Origin: Clostridiales bacterium
GTDB lineage: Bacteria; Bacillota; Clostridia; Lachnospirales; Lachnospiraceae
Assembly (NCBI GenBank): GCA_012523775.1
Contig: JAAYTK010000043.1
Location: 1 to 34,357, forward strand
Length of the DNA: 34,357 nucleotides
Reading direction: 5' to 3'
The position numbers were made by a program, and so were the translations under genes. Under the pieces are notes generated by a model. That model searched no databases. It was not told where the DNA came from and worked only from the letters and a program-made list of their open reading frames with translations. Of the stretch, positions 24,935 through 33,271 are shown piece after piece; within the stretch, counting starts at the first letter, position 1; each line of letters begins with the position of its first letter.

Positions 24935-26241
24935 TGATGTCTTACCACCTCAAACCTTTCCAGCCTAACAGCTTCATTGTCATATATTCCGGCCTTTCTT
25001 TTTGCTATGGATACCTGCTCCTCTACGGTATCTATTCCCTCCAGATTCGGCAGCAAAAGTCCCCTTTTTCTTCCCGAACTGACTATCACTCCATAACGGT
25101 ATACGTCAAGCTCATCGACGGAATTTATGGGCTCAGCCTCTGACAGCACATCTACGCTATAATCAAGTTCATCCAGCTCCTCTTCACCGACAGGAGGAAA
25201 ACGGGGATCCTCTACCCCTGCGCTAATTGCATTTCTGATTATCTCCTGTGCTATGCTGTCAGTAATCGGAGAAATTGTTCCTATACATCCTCTAAGTTGT
25301 CCATACTTTTTTAAAGAAACGAATACGCCTGCCCTGTTCTTTATCATTTCCTCCGGAAGATTATCCGGAATGCCAACCGGTCTGCCCGATTTAATATAGG
25401 TTTCCAACGATAATCTTGCAAGCGTTACATAAGCATCCTCACAGGTAATCTCATATGCACATACTCCATAGCCCACCCCGAATGTACCTTCATATGATAG
25501 TAATTGGGATTCGACTCTAAGACCGCTTAAAGCACCAGCCATGATTATAAATGACCTAAGGCCGCATTCCGCCGCAGCTTCACAAAAGTCCGGTGAAAAG
25601 TTAAGGAAGCTTAAAAGGTCACCCTTACTCATGGCCTCGGTAATTCTCCTGTCAAACTCTACTCCTTCTTTGGCAAATCCATATGGTCCGTCCTCTTTAA
25701 GCTTATGAGAGAGATCTCCGCTCGCTATAAATACTATTCTTCGCTTAAGCTTGTCCGCCGTTTCCTTAATACATCTGCCCAGTCTATAATGATCCGTAAC
25801 CGAAAGTCCTGACAGACCAATTCGCACAAGCTTATAATCTTTTAGATACTGATTTACAAAATAAAGAGGTACCATGGTTCCGTGATCCAGACCGGAATCT
25901 CTTTCCCCAAGGGTTCCCGCTTCAATCATTTTTCTTTTTGCTAAAGCCTCTAGTTCCTTTACAAAGCTTACGTCATACTCTACCGAAAAGGATACATCTT
26001 TTGCTCCAAACCGTTCAAAGTTTCCTTTTGCACCGGAACCCGGTGAGATGTGAAAATAATCGGAATAAAGGATTGAATGAGGTGTAGTAATTATTATAGT
26101 GTCCGGCTTAAGCTCTGCTATCCGCTTTGCTATTTCATGACAGCTGTCGATTGTCTTTTGTATCTTCTTTTCATCTCCTCGTCCAACCTCCGGAATAATA
26201 AGAGGCGGATGAGGAACAATAAACGCTCCTAATATAGACAT
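24931..26241 (-). CDS. Memo/LigB-like plus AMMECR1 fusion protein (AmmeMemoRadiSam system A and B)
   Basis: A 436-residue two-domain protein. Residues 1-263 are a class III extradiol dioxygenase/Memo-like domain, with candidate metal ligands H11 (in PHPP), H55, H120 (in DHG) and H179 (in SGDLSH). Residues about 265-436 are an AMMECR1 domain with the family signature LRGCIG (316-321) and EDPRFPPV. Both proteins exist separately in many organisms, and in human as MEMO1 and AMMECR1. With the overlapping radical SAM gene this completes the AmmeMemoRadiSam triad in two genes. The start has a strong ribosome binding site (AAGGAGTTG). Own promoter at 26300-26328. Confidence 0.93.
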   Translation of the reverse strand: MSILGAFIVPHPPLIIPEVGRGDEKKIQKTIDSCHEIAKRIAELKPDTIIITTPHSILYSDYFHISPGSGAKGNFERFGAKDVSFSVEYDVSFVKELEALAKRKMIEAGTLGERDSGLDHGTMVPLYFVNQYLKDYKLVRIGLSGLSVTDHYRLGRCIKETADKLKRRIVFIASGDLSHKLKEDGPYGFAKEGVEFDRRITEAMSKGDLLSFLNFSPDFCEAAAECGLRSFIIMAGALSGLRVESQLLSYEGTFGVGYGVCAYEITCEDAYVTLARLSLETYIKSGRPVGIPDNLPEEMIKNRAGVFVSLKKYGQLRGCIGTISPITDSIAQEIIRNAISAGVEDPRFPPVGEEELDELDYSVDVLSEAEPINSVDELDVYRYGVIVSSGRKRGLLLPNLEGIDTVEEQVSIAKRKAGIYDNEAVRLERFEVVRHQ

Positions 26242-26265
26242 CTCTTCAACTCCTTTTCTGATAAT

Positions 26266-26332
26266 CGGTATGCATATTTTACAACTGTTGCTATACTAGA
26301 TTTTACCTCTTTTTATGGTAATATGCAAACCG
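26266..26332. repeat. Inverted repeat around the Memo/AMMECR1 promoter
   Basis: The arms CGGTATGCATATT (26266-26278) and AATATGCAAACCG (26320-26332) are complementary at 12 of 13 positions and 41 bp apart. The distal arm covers the -35 box and the proximal arm lies just after the expected transcription start, so this is better read as a two-part operator than an RNA hairpin. No regulator gene is adjacent. Confidence 0.45.
26300..26328 (-). promoter_or_regulatory. Promoter for the AmmeMemoRadiSam operon
   Basis: On the minus strand, TTGCAT (26328-26323), a 17-bp spacer and TAAAAT (26305-26300). Transcription would start near 26293, giving a leader of about 50 nt. Confidence 0.6.
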
Positions 26333-26341
26333 AATGCAGTG

Positions 26342-26869
26342 CTAAAAAATTAAATTTGTGATTATAACACTGGCAACAATACTGGCAAGAGAGGCTACCA
26401 AAGCTCCGGCAAGGGTATAGCGTGATTTCTTTACTCCTGCTGCCATAAAATACACCGCCATTGTATAGAATATTGTTTCTGTACTGCTCAGTATTATTGA
26501 TACCAGCCTTCCCAAATAAGAATCCGGCCCATATTCTTTATAGATATCAAGAAGCAGACCGGTGGCGGCAGATGAGGAAAACATTTTAACCAATACTATC
26601 GGTAAAAGCTCTGACGGAAAATGAAGTATCTTTGTAACAGGCTTTAAAAGTCCTGATAACAAATCTAGCGCTCCTGAAGCACGAAGAATACCTATTCCAA
26701 TCATTAGCCCAATGAGTGTGGGAAGAATGTCTAAAACCACTTGAAATCCTTTCTTCGAACCCTTTATAAATTCATCATAAATTGATGTTTTCGTAAGCAG
26801 TCCCATGCCAATTATATAGAAAAATATAAACGGTATTATAAAATCAGATACATAGATAATAAAATTCAT
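26342..26869 (-). CDS. spmB: Spore maturation protein B (nucleoside recognition/gate domain)
   Basis: A 175-residue membrane protein with about five hydrophobic segments and a Gate-type core (GSKKGFQVVLDILPTLIGLMIGIGILRASGALD), as in SpmB. In Bacillus and Clostridium, SpmA and SpmB act in spore core dehydration and heat resistance; the molecular function is not settled. It starts 11 bp after spmA with a very good ribosome binding site (GGGGGGAG), so the pair is one operon. Its presence is good evidence for a spore former. Confidence 0.9.
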   Translation of the reverse strand: MNFIIYVSDFIIPFIFFYIIGMGLLTKTSIYDEFIKGSKKGFQVVLDILPTLIGLMIGIGILRASGALDLLSGLLKPVTKILHFPSELLPIVLVKMFSSSAATGLLLDIYKEYGPDSYLGRLVSIILSSTETIFYTMAVYFMAAGVKKSRYTLAGALVASLASIVASVIITNLIF

Positions 26870-26880
26870 CTTACTCCCCC

Positions 26881-27477
26881 CTACCTATGACCGTGTCTTC
26901 GGCTTACAATTTTTCTTGCCGTGATGGCAAATATTACGCCCACTAAGGTAGAAAAACATGTGGTAATAATCCCTGCCATCAATATTTCAGCCGGATTAGC
27001 CGAGCCGTACTGGCTTCTGTATGCTATAATATTTACCGGTATTAACTGAAGTGAGGATATGTTTACAATTAAAAGAGTGCACATATCACAGCTTGCCAAG
27101 TCGGAGTTATTGTTAAGCTTCTTGAGCTCCCTCATAGCCATTAATCCCATAGGCGTGGCTGCCCAGCCAAGCCCTAATATATTTGCGATCATATTTGATG
27201 CAATATATTCATTAACCACATGTCCCTTTGGAATGCCGGGAAAAAGAAGGCTGATAACAGGCCTTAAAGCCTTTGTAAACGATGCTACCAGCCCACATTT
27301 TTTTGCCACCTGCATCATTCCTGTCCACATGGACATAATGCCCACCATTGATATGCACAGACTAACGGCCTCCTTAGAGGAATTAATCGCCGCATTACCA
27401 ACCTCGGCTATATTACCGTTAAATATTCCTACTACGATACCGATGATTATCATGAATCCCCATAAATAGCTTAACAT
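26881..27477 (-). CDS. spmA: Spore maturation protein A (nucleoside recognition/gate domain)
   Basis: A 198-residue membrane protein with the SpmA start MLSYLWGFMIIIGIVVGIFNGN. The Gate-type segment (INSSKEAVSLCISMVGIMSMWTG) and the NILGLGWAATPMGLMAMREL block are diagnostic of SpmA. It is the first gene of spmA-spmB. The ribosome binding site is weak (GGGCGGGC before ATG). A forespore or mother-cell promoter is expected; GAATATA with GTATATAG upstream vaguely resembles a sigma-E promoter, but I would not rely on it. Confidence 0.9.
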   Translation of the reverse strand: MLSYLWGFMIIIGIVVGIFNGNIAEVGNAAINSSKEAVSLCISMVGIMSMWTGMMQVAKKCGLVASFTKALRPVISLLFPGIPKGHVVNEYIASNMIANILGLGWAATPMGLMAMRELKKLNNNSDLASCDMCTLLIVNISSLQLIPVNIIAYRSQYGSANPAEILMAGIITTCFSTLVGVIFAITARKIVSRRHGHR

Positions 27478-27606
27478 CTGTATGCCCGCCCTATATACAA
27501 CCTTAATTAACTATATTCAGAATTGATTGAATAATGAGCTAATTAATATTAATTTATAGTGGGTTTTGAATCCCTTTTACATATATTGTTTAAAATGTGC
27601 TATCTT

Positions 27607-27651
27607 TTGACAATTATTTTAGTTGACTTTAAAATAGTACTATGGTATCTT
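27607..27651 (+). promoter_or_regulatory. Two overlapping promoters for abrB-like gene
   Basis: P1 is TTGACA (27607-27612), 17 bp, TAAAAT (27630-27635). P2 is TTGACT (27623-27628), 17 bp, TATCTT (27646-27651). The P2 -35 box lies in the P1 spacer, so the two would compete. The leader is about 95-110 nt. Confidence 0.65.
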
Positions 27652-27663
27652 ATAGTAATGCTA

Positions 27664-27712
27664 TATACAAAAAATGTAAGCCTTTATTATCCCCAAAAAA
27701 GGCTTGTGTATA
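27664..27712 (+). promoter_or_regulatory. Hairpin in the abrB-like leader
   Basis: An 8-bp stem AAGCCTTT (27678-27685) with AAAGGCTT (27698-27705) inside a 6-bp outer stem TATACA (27664-27669) with TGTATA (27707-27712). It ends 21 nt before the ribosome binding site AAGGAGG. There is no U-run, so it is not a terminator; it may stabilise the mRNA or bind a regulator. Confidence 0.4.
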
Positions 27713-27752
27713 AGCATTTTCCCCAATATACCTGAGAAAAGGAGGCCAAAAT

Positions 27753-28007
27753 ATGAAAGGTACAGGCATTGTAAGAAGACTCGATGAGCTGGGAAGAATC
27801 ACCCTTCCTATCGAGTTAAGAAGAACACTTGATGTTGGTGAAAGAGATCCCTTAGAAATCTTTGTCGATGAAGGTAGGATTATTCTTCAGAAGTATGAGC
27901 CTGCCGATATCTTTACCGGTAGCAAGGAGAATCTTATTGACTTTCATGACAAGAAGATATCAAAAGATACTATTAGGGAACTGGCAAAATTAGCCGGAAT
28001 TATATAG
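27753..28007 (+). CDS. AbrB-family transition-state transcriptional regulator
   Basis: An 84-residue DNA-binding protein. The N-terminal swapped-hairpin domain is intact (GIVRRLDELGRITLPIELRRTL, then DPLEIFVDEGRIILQKYEP), as in AbrB and Abh of Bacillus, which repress post-exponential genes. The short C-terminal part (about 53-84) is of the Abh/AbrB type rather than the long GAF domain of SpoVT. Strong ribosome binding site (AAAAGGAGG). Two overlapping promoters and a structured leader suggest tight control; autoregulation is common in the family. It is divergent from spmA and convergent with the TPR gene. Confidence 0.93.
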   Translation: MKGTGIVRRLDELGRITLPIELRRTLDVGERDPLEIFVDEGRIILQKYEPADIFTGSKENLIDFHDKKISKDTIRELAKLAGII

Positions 28008-28030
28008 TGTACATATTTTATATTCAAGTA

Positions 28031-28076
28031 AGAGAACCCCAAAGAGATGACACATCATCGCTTTGGGGCTCTCTTT
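28031..28076. terminator. Bidirectional terminator between abrB and the TPR gene
   Basis: A long stem (AGAGAACCCCAAAG...CTTTGGGGCTCTCT with an inner GATGA/TCATC and a CACA loop). It is followed by TTTAAT on the plus strand; the minus-strand side overlaps the TPR gene stop codon. Confidence 0.85.
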
Positions 28077-29607
28077 AATCATTATTTAATTTAACGGTAA
28101 ACTTTGTATTGTTATTAACGCTATAATATTCTCCAGTTGGTTCGTTATTAAGATAAATTGGTCCAATTACATACTGATAGGGCTTGTCTGCCTGAATTTC
28201 CTGACCGTTCTCATCTAAATAAGGTTTAGGTACTCCGTCTGAGGCTGTATAATAGACCCTTCCTACCTCCTCCTCATTTATATAAAAAGTCTTTTGCATT
28301 CCTCCGCTTTCTAAACCATACACAAACAAACCGCTGGTTTCGGTAACTTTATTTTGCCATTTGCCGACACTGTCCTTTTCAAGGACTCCCTCTCCGGTCT
28401 TTCCCATTCCATTTGGCATATCATGATTCCATTCTCCCTGATAATAATACCAGCCCGAATTCTTTTCATTTTCATGAAGCACAAATTGGATTCCTATTCC
28501 CTCTTTCATCTTATCTCTAAATCCTCCGGCATAGATGTTATTTTTATCGGCTATAAACATGCCGTAGCCCATGGCTGTGTTAAGATTTCCGGAAGGACTG
28601 TAGTAAAAGGGTGCTTCAATTGCTATTACTTCAATAAAAAATGAATCCTTCATGATTTTTGTGATTTCCTCAATATCGACCACACTTAATGCTGTATAGA
28701 GCTCATTTAAAATTCTTTGCTTTTCTTTTCGCTGCCGTATTAATTCATTTGCCTTATTTAGAATTTCCTGAGAAGCCTCACTTACATTGCTTCTTAAGAA
28801 ATTTTGAATAAGCGCCTTAGCCGTATCGTATTCGCCCATGGATATATATAGCTCAGCCATTTGATTATACGCCAGATCCTTCTCGGGAATAAGCCAAATG
28901 GCTTCGTTAAAACTGTTAAATGCCTCCTCATAATTTTCCTGATATATGTATTCAGAAGCCTTCAAAAGAATTTCATCATACTTTATCTCATTAAGGCGGG
29001 TCTCCACCTTAATCAGCATTTCTTTCAGCTTAGTTGATTCGGTCAATTCAAGGCCTTCCTGTATCTCCTCCTTAGCCAAATTGTACTCTTCCATAGCTAT
29101 ATAGGACTCGACAATCTTAAGATAGGAGATATCCTCCTTGCTCATTATAAGCTTAGCCTTCTCATATTCGTCAATGGCCTTATTATACTCTTCATTGGAA
29201 AAGTAAGTGTCGCCAAAGGATATTAACTGATAAAAGCTATGATCTGCCTTTTTTGCACTGATTTCCTCGATTTTTTCCTTCACTGCATTGGTTTTTTCGA
29301 TTTCATAACGGCTTCTTAAAACCTCAAGAGCCCTATCATAGTTGTTAATACCGGCATAGGATTCGGCTAATCCTATGGATAGAAGCTCTCTGTCACCGTA
29401 ATTCATTGACAGTGCCTTCTGATAGGCCTTTACCGCCTCCTCATAGTTACCTTCCTCAAAATATTCCTGAGCCATTGTCGTCTGCTCTTTATATCTTTTC
29501 TTTGTAATATATGAATTGTATATTAATACAGCCGTCAATAATAATATAAAGGCAAGTGCTATAAATATCCATTTTTTCTTATTCCAGTGTAATATTGCAT
29601 TTATCAT
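28075..29607 (-). CDS. Membrane-anchored TPR protein with MORN-like C-terminal part
   Basis: A 510-residue protein. An uncleaved N-terminal membrane helix (about 13-31, after NKKKW) anchors it. Several TPR units follow (for example MAQEYFEEGNYEEAVKAYQKAL at 45-66, SFGDTYFSNEEYNKAIDEYEKA, AELYISMGEYDTAKALIQNFL) to about residue 280. The C-terminal 200 residues contain YGMFIADKNNIYAGGF and YYYQGEWNHDMPNGMGKTGEG, which resemble MORN repeats. By charge the domains should lie outside the cell. It is last in the gmk-yaaR-...-rsmI operon, 44 bp after rsmI, with a GGGGGTG ribosome binding site. No known named family; probably a protein-interaction scaffold at the envelope. Confidence 0.8.
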   Translation of the reverse strand: MINAILHWNKKKWIFIALAFILLLTAVLIYNSYITKKRYKEQTTMAQEYFEEGNYEEAVKAYQKALSMNYGDRELLSIGLAESYAGINNYDRALEVLRSRYEIEKTNAVKEKIEEISAKKADHSFYQLISFGDTYFSNEEYNKAIDEYEKAKLIMSKEDISYLKIVESYIAMEEYNLAKEEIQEGLELTESTKLKEMLIKVETRLNEIKYDEILLKASEYIYQENYEEAFNSFNEAIWLIPEKDLAYNQMAELYISMGEYDTAKALIQNFLRSNVSEASQEILNKANELIRQRKEKQRILNELYTALSVVDIEEITKIMKDSFFIEVIAIEAPFYYSPSGNLNTAMGYGMFIADKNNIYAGGFRDKMKEGIGIQFVLHENEKNSGWYYYQGEWNHDMPNGMGKTGEGVLEKDSVGKWQNKVTETSGLFVYGLESGGMQKTFYINEEEVGRVYYTASDGVPKPYLDENGQEIQADKPYQYVIGPIYLNNEPTGEYYSVNNNTKFTVKLNND

Positions 29608-29651
29608 TGCTACACCCCCAAAAGACCTCTCTCACACGATTTTGATTAGAA

Positions 29652-30506
29652 TTATGAATCCTCATTCGCATCGAGTAAGGCTTGGTATACATCTCTCTTA
29701 CTGATACCTCTATCCTTGGCAACCGATTTCATCGCCTCTTTTTTATCTAATCCTGCATCTATATATATCCTCATATGCTCAGTTATGGATTTTTCCTCCC
29801 ACCTGCTTTGTATTTCTGCCTCAATCTCTTCGTGGGATTTTCCCTCTATTATTAATACGTATTCTCCCTTAGGCTCTATGGCTTCATATTCCCTGACAGC
29901 TTCTTTAAGGCTTGTCCTCCAAATCGTCTCGTGGGTTTTAGTTAGTTCCTTTATAATGGTTATGTTTCTATTACCCAGCGCTTCGTATAATGCTTTAATT
30001 GTCCTTAGTAATCTATGAGGTGCCTCATATAGGATTAAAGTACGGGTATCGTTAATGAGCTCCTTCAGAATCCTCTCTCTTTCCCTTTTATCGTGTGGGA
30101 GAAAGGCTTCAAAAGAAAACCTTCTGGTAGAAAGACCCGATAATGTGAGTCCGGTAATCAAAGCACAGGGTCCGGGAAGGGAGGTCACTTCTATTCCCGC
30201 TTCGTAAGCCTGCTTAACCAGCTCCTCACCGGGGTCGGAAATTGCCGGTGTACCCGCATCCGTAATAAGAGCAATACTCTTTCCCTCTAATAGCTTCTTA
30301 ACAAGATATCTTGCCTTATCTACCTTATTATGTTCATGATAGCTCGTCATCGGCGTCTTGATTTCATAATGATTTAGGAGCTTCCTGCTATGTCTGGTGT
30401 CCTCTGCTGCAATTAAATCAACCTCCTTTAAGGTCTTAACAACCCTAAAGGTTATATCCTCAAGATTACCGATGGGAGTAGCACATAAGTATAGTTTTCC
30501 CGACAT
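29652..30506 (-). CDS. rsmI: 16S rRNA (cytidine-1402-2'-O) methyltransferase
   Basis: A 284-residue SAM-dependent methyltransferase of the tetrapyrrole methylase fold. The start MSGKLYLCATPIGNLEDITFR, AAEDTRHSRKLL, ALITDAGTPAISDPGE and SLPGPCALITGL are classic RsmI (YabC/YraL) blocks. The ATG at 30506 is chosen over GTG 30512 because AAAGG is 8-9 nt upstream. It acts on C1402 of 16S rRNA in the decoding centre, together with RsmH. The C-terminal helical part (about 235-284) is complete. It follows trmN6 in the operon. Confidence 0.96.
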   Translation of the reverse strand: MSGKLYLCATPIGNLEDITFRVVKTLKEVDLIAAEDTRHSRKLLNHYEIKTPMTSYHEHNKVDKARYLVKKLLEGKSIALITDAGTPAISDPGEELVKQAYEAGIEVTSLPGPCALITGLTLSGLSTRRFSFEAFLPHDKRERERILKELINDTRTLILYEAPHRLLRTIKALYEALGNRNITIIKELTKTHETIWRTSLKEAVREYEAIEPKGEYVLIIEGKSHEEIEAEIQSRWEEKSITEHMRIYIDAGLDKKEAMKSVAKDRGISKRDVYQALLDANEDS

Positions 30507-30573
30507 GTCCACTTACCTTTCCCAAAGCTTATCGAATACCCCCTCCGTCGTATAAAGACGGCTTTCGGTATTA

Positions 30574-31338
30574 TTAAATTGAGTAACCATAAATATCAAG
30601 AATTTCATCCGTATATTTGCCCGGTTCCTTATATACTATTAAGGGGGCTTCTACAATCAGATTTCTTCCTCCCCCTTTTACGCACTCTATAAGGACCATA
30701 TTCGGCTCCTTATCCGCATATGGGTAAACCAAGCGCATTCTCTTTGCCTCCAGCTTATATAAGGAGCATATATTGATGATGTCAACCATTCTAAATGGTC
30801 TGTGAACCATATAAAATCTACCGTTAGGCTTTAATATCCTTGCTGTCTCACGGACTACATCCTCCAAGGTACACAGTATTTCATGTCTAGCTATGGCCTT
30901 TGCAGTTTCAGGACTTAAGATTCCGTTACTCTGGTTTAAATATGGCGGATTACAGGTAACAACATCAAAGGAAGCCGCTCCAAATATCCGTGAGGCCTCC
31001 TTGATATCTCCAACCACAATATCAATTTTATCTTCCAGCTTGTTCATTAAGACACTTCGTCTGGCCATATCGGCGCTTTCCGGCTGTATCTCCAGTCCGG
31101 TAAAATGTCTTCCCGGTGTTTTTGCCTCCAGAAGAATGGGTATAATTCCTGTTCCGGTTCCCATATCCAAGACATTTTCATCCAAAAGAACCTTAGTAAA
31201 TCCGGATAATAACACCGCATCCATTCCGAAGCAAAATAACTTTGTGTTTTGAATTATCTTATAATCGTTTCTATGAAGCTCGTCTATTCGTTCGCCGGGC
31301 TTCAATAATTCATTGGAATCATACATACTACTCATCAT
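30574..31338 (-). CDS. trmN6: tRNA1(Val) (adenine-37-N6)-methyltransferase family protein
   Basis: A 254-residue Rossmann-fold methyltransferase with DMGTGTG (58-64) for SAM binding and the catalytic NPPY (130-133) of N6-adenine methylases. The start ERIDELHRNDYKIIQ...CFGMDAVLLSGF is typical of the YfiC/YabB group, which in E. coli modifies A37 of tRNA1-Val. In Firmicutes the gene is routinely between ricT (yaaT) and rsmI, as here. The start overlaps the end of the PSP1 gene by 11 bp; an ATG five codons later is also possible. Function is inferred from family; the natural tRNA substrate may differ. Confidence 0.9.
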   Translation of the reverse strand: MMSSMYDSNELLKPGERIDELHRNDYKIIQNTKLFCFGMDAVLLSGFTKVLLDENVLDMGTGTGIIPILLEAKTPGRHFTGLEIQPESADMARRSVLMNKLEDKIDIVVGDIKEASRIFGAASFDVVTCNPPYLNQSNGILSPETAKAIARHEILCTLEDVVRETARILKPNGRFYMVHRPFRMVDIINICSLYKLEAKRMRLVYPYADKEPNMVLIECVKGGGRNLIVEAPLIVYKEPGKYTDEILDIYGYSI

Positions 31339-32242
31339 CCAGAAGGGATTTTCCTTCCTTCTTCTCCAACAGCTCCAGAGCTCTTAGCTCTTCATCTTCT
31401 ATGCCGTTAATTTTATCTTTTTTCTTCCTAGGCTTAAATTCCAGGTCATCTACTTTATATTCACGTACTTCCTTCTCGTCGTTCTCAAGTGTTACGATGA
31501 CCTTCACCAGTTGCTTTAACACACTTACACTCTGTACCTCGCCCTTTAGATTATCCTTTGTGGTCACATAATCTCCCACGTCCGGAAGTTTTGCATTCAG
31601 TTCCTCGTATGCCTCCTGTTCGTTCTTGAGGCAACACATTAATCTTCCGCATACCCCGGAAATCTTGGTGGGATTGAGGGAGAGATTCTGTTCCTTTGCC
31701 ATCTTTATGGAAACCGGCGCAAACTCGGATAAATGAGTATTGCAGCAGAGTGTCCTTCCGCAGATGCCGATTCCTCCGACAATTTTGGTCTCGTCTCTGA
31801 CTCCTATCTGTCTTAGCTCAATTCTGGTTTTGAATACCGAAGCAAGATCTTTAACCAGTTCCCTAAAATCTATTCTTCCGTCTGCCGTGAAATAGAATAA
31901 TACCTTATTGTTATCAAATGTATATTCCGAATCTATAAGCTTCATTTCTAAGCCATGTTTTTTTATTTTTTCGAGACAGATCTGAAAGGCTTCTTTTTCC
32001 TTCTCTTTATTCTTTCTTTCTACCTCATCATCCTCCGGTGTTGCCTGACGTATAACGGGCTTCAGAGGTTGTATTATCTTGTCGTCATCTATATTTCTGA
32101 GTCCCAATACAACTTTGCCGTATTCCACTCCTCTTGCTGTTTCAACGATAACATTGTCGCCTTGCTGTATATCAAATCCTGCAGGATCAAAATAATATAT
32201 CTTTCCCGCATTACGAAATCTCACTCCTATAACATTAGCCAT
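31328..32242 (-). CDS. ricT: PSP1-domain protein RicT/YaaT
   Basis: A 304-residue protein. The PSP1 C-terminal domain spans about residues 60-210 and has the cysteine pattern C161, C166, C167, C198, C203, C204 (ICGRTLCCNTH and VCGRLMCCLKN). In B. subtilis these cysteines bind a Fe-S cluster in the RicA-RicF-RicT complex, which assists RNase Y processing and affects sporulation and competence. The C-terminal tail is charged (EFKPRKKKDK, then an acidic end). It overlaps holB by 8 bp and trmN6 by 11 bp, so the genes are translationally coupled. Confidence 0.95.
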   Translation of the reverse strand: MANVIGVRFRNAGKIYYFDPAGFDIQQGDNVIVETARGVEYGKVVLGLRNIDDDKIIQPLKPVIRQATPEDDEVERKNKEKEKEAFQICLEKIKKHGLEMKLIDSEYTFDNNKVLFYFTADGRIDFRELVKDLASVFKTRIELRQIGVRDETKIVGGIGICGRTLCCNTHLSEFAPVSIKMAKEQNLSLNPTKISGVCGRLMCCLKNEQEAYEELNAKLPDVGDYVTTKDNLKGEVQSVSVLKQLVKVIVTLENDEKEVREYKVDDLEFKPRKKKDKINGIEDEELRALELLEKKEGKSLLDDE

Positions 32243-33230
32243 TGTAATTCTCCTTTATACTTAATAGCATCAGTTCAATTGTAATATCAAAATTAACATT
32301 CGCTTTTAATTTATCCTTTGCTTCTTCTAAAGCTTTGATTATATTCTCAATCCTATCATAGCTTCTTATCTTAGCCTGCTTCTTTATTGTCTGAAACTCA
32401 TCTTTAAATAATAATAAATTAGGATCATTGGTTGCTTTAAGCATTAGAACATCTCTAAACCACAGCATCATTAAATCAATATAATCATAGACGGAGGATT
32501 TGTTCTCTGAGATTGTCTTGATTCCGGCTATGATTTCATGATGTTCCATTTCATCTATATACCTGAGTATATGAAATATATCTTCCTTTTTTATTTCAAA
32601 GTCGTCCGAGGATGCATACTTTATGGCCTTGCCGACATTTCCTCCGCAAAATCCCGCCGCAATTTCTGCCACATAATCCGGTATCTGCAGCTTCTCCATG
32701 AGATGTTCTTTAATTAGCTGCTTATCTATTGGCTTTAAATCCAAGACTACACAACGTGACAAAATGGTGGGTAAAAGGCTCTGTGTACTGCAGGCAAGTA
32801 AAAGAATTATGGCATACTCGGGAGGCTCTTCAATTGTTTTTAACAATGCGTTCTGTGCATTTTCGGTCATTTTATCCGCTTCGTCTATTATATATATCTT
32901 ATACCGGCTCTGATATGGCTTTACAAGAATATCGGCATTTATCTGTGTCCTAATGTCATCCACGCCAATGCTGAGTTTTTCATGAGTTATCCACATTATA
33001 TCGGGATGATTTTCACTATCGGCTTGCTTGCAGGACTTGCATTTGTTGCATGGCTGAACACTCTTCTCATTACACTGCAGAGTTTTCGCAAAGACAAAGG
33101 AAAGAGACTTCTTCCCCATGCCATCCTCACCATGAAAAATATAAGCATGGGATGTCTTTCCGGATTTAATAGCATTCTGTAAATGCTTTATTATGCTTTC
33201 ATGCCCAATGATTTGAGAAAAATCCTGCAT
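32235..33230 (-). CDS. holB: DNA polymerase III delta-prime subunit
   Basis: A 331-residue clamp-loader subunit. A P-loop-like GEDGMGKKS (34-42), a four-cysteine zinc module (C53, C61, C64, C67) and DEADKMTENAQNALLKTIEEPP followed by a sensor-1-type SRC (in ILSRCVVL) are all characteristic of AAA+ clamp-loader proteins. The DEAD motif and P-loop are closer to DnaX-type sequences than to E. coli HolB, which is normal in Firmicutes. Position between yaaR and ricT is as in Bacillus. The ribosome binding site is AGAGGTGG. Confidence 0.96.
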   Translation of the reverse strand: MQDFSQIIGHESIIKHLQNAIKSGKTSHAYIFHGEDGMGKKSLSFVFAKTLQCNEKSVQPCNKCKSCKQADSENHPDIMWITHEKLSIGVDDIRTQINADILVKPYQSRYKIYIIDEADKMTENAQNALLKTIEEPPEYAIILLLACSTQSLLPTILSRCVVLDLKPIDKQLIKEHLMEKLQIPDYVAEIAAGFCGGNVGKAIKYASSDDFEIKKEDIFHILRYIDEMEHHEIIAGIKTISENKSSVYDYIDLMMLWFRDVLMLKATNDPNLLLFKDEFQTIKKQAKIRSYDRIENIIKALEEAKDKLKANVNFDITIELMLLSIKENYNG

Positions 33231-33271
33231 TAAACCACCTCTTAGGCTATCATAATTGACTAAGATGTTTA

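Noticed and set aside
27490-27540. Sigma-E-like promoter before spmA
   Set aside because: GAATATA and GTATATAG on the minus strand are only a partial match with 13-bp spacing in very AT-rich DNA; not enough to annotate.
30540-30573. Hairpin CCGTC/GACGG between trmN6 and rsmI
   Set aside because: A 5-bp stem followed by a G-rich stretch, not U residues, so not a terminator; the genes are probably co-transcribed.
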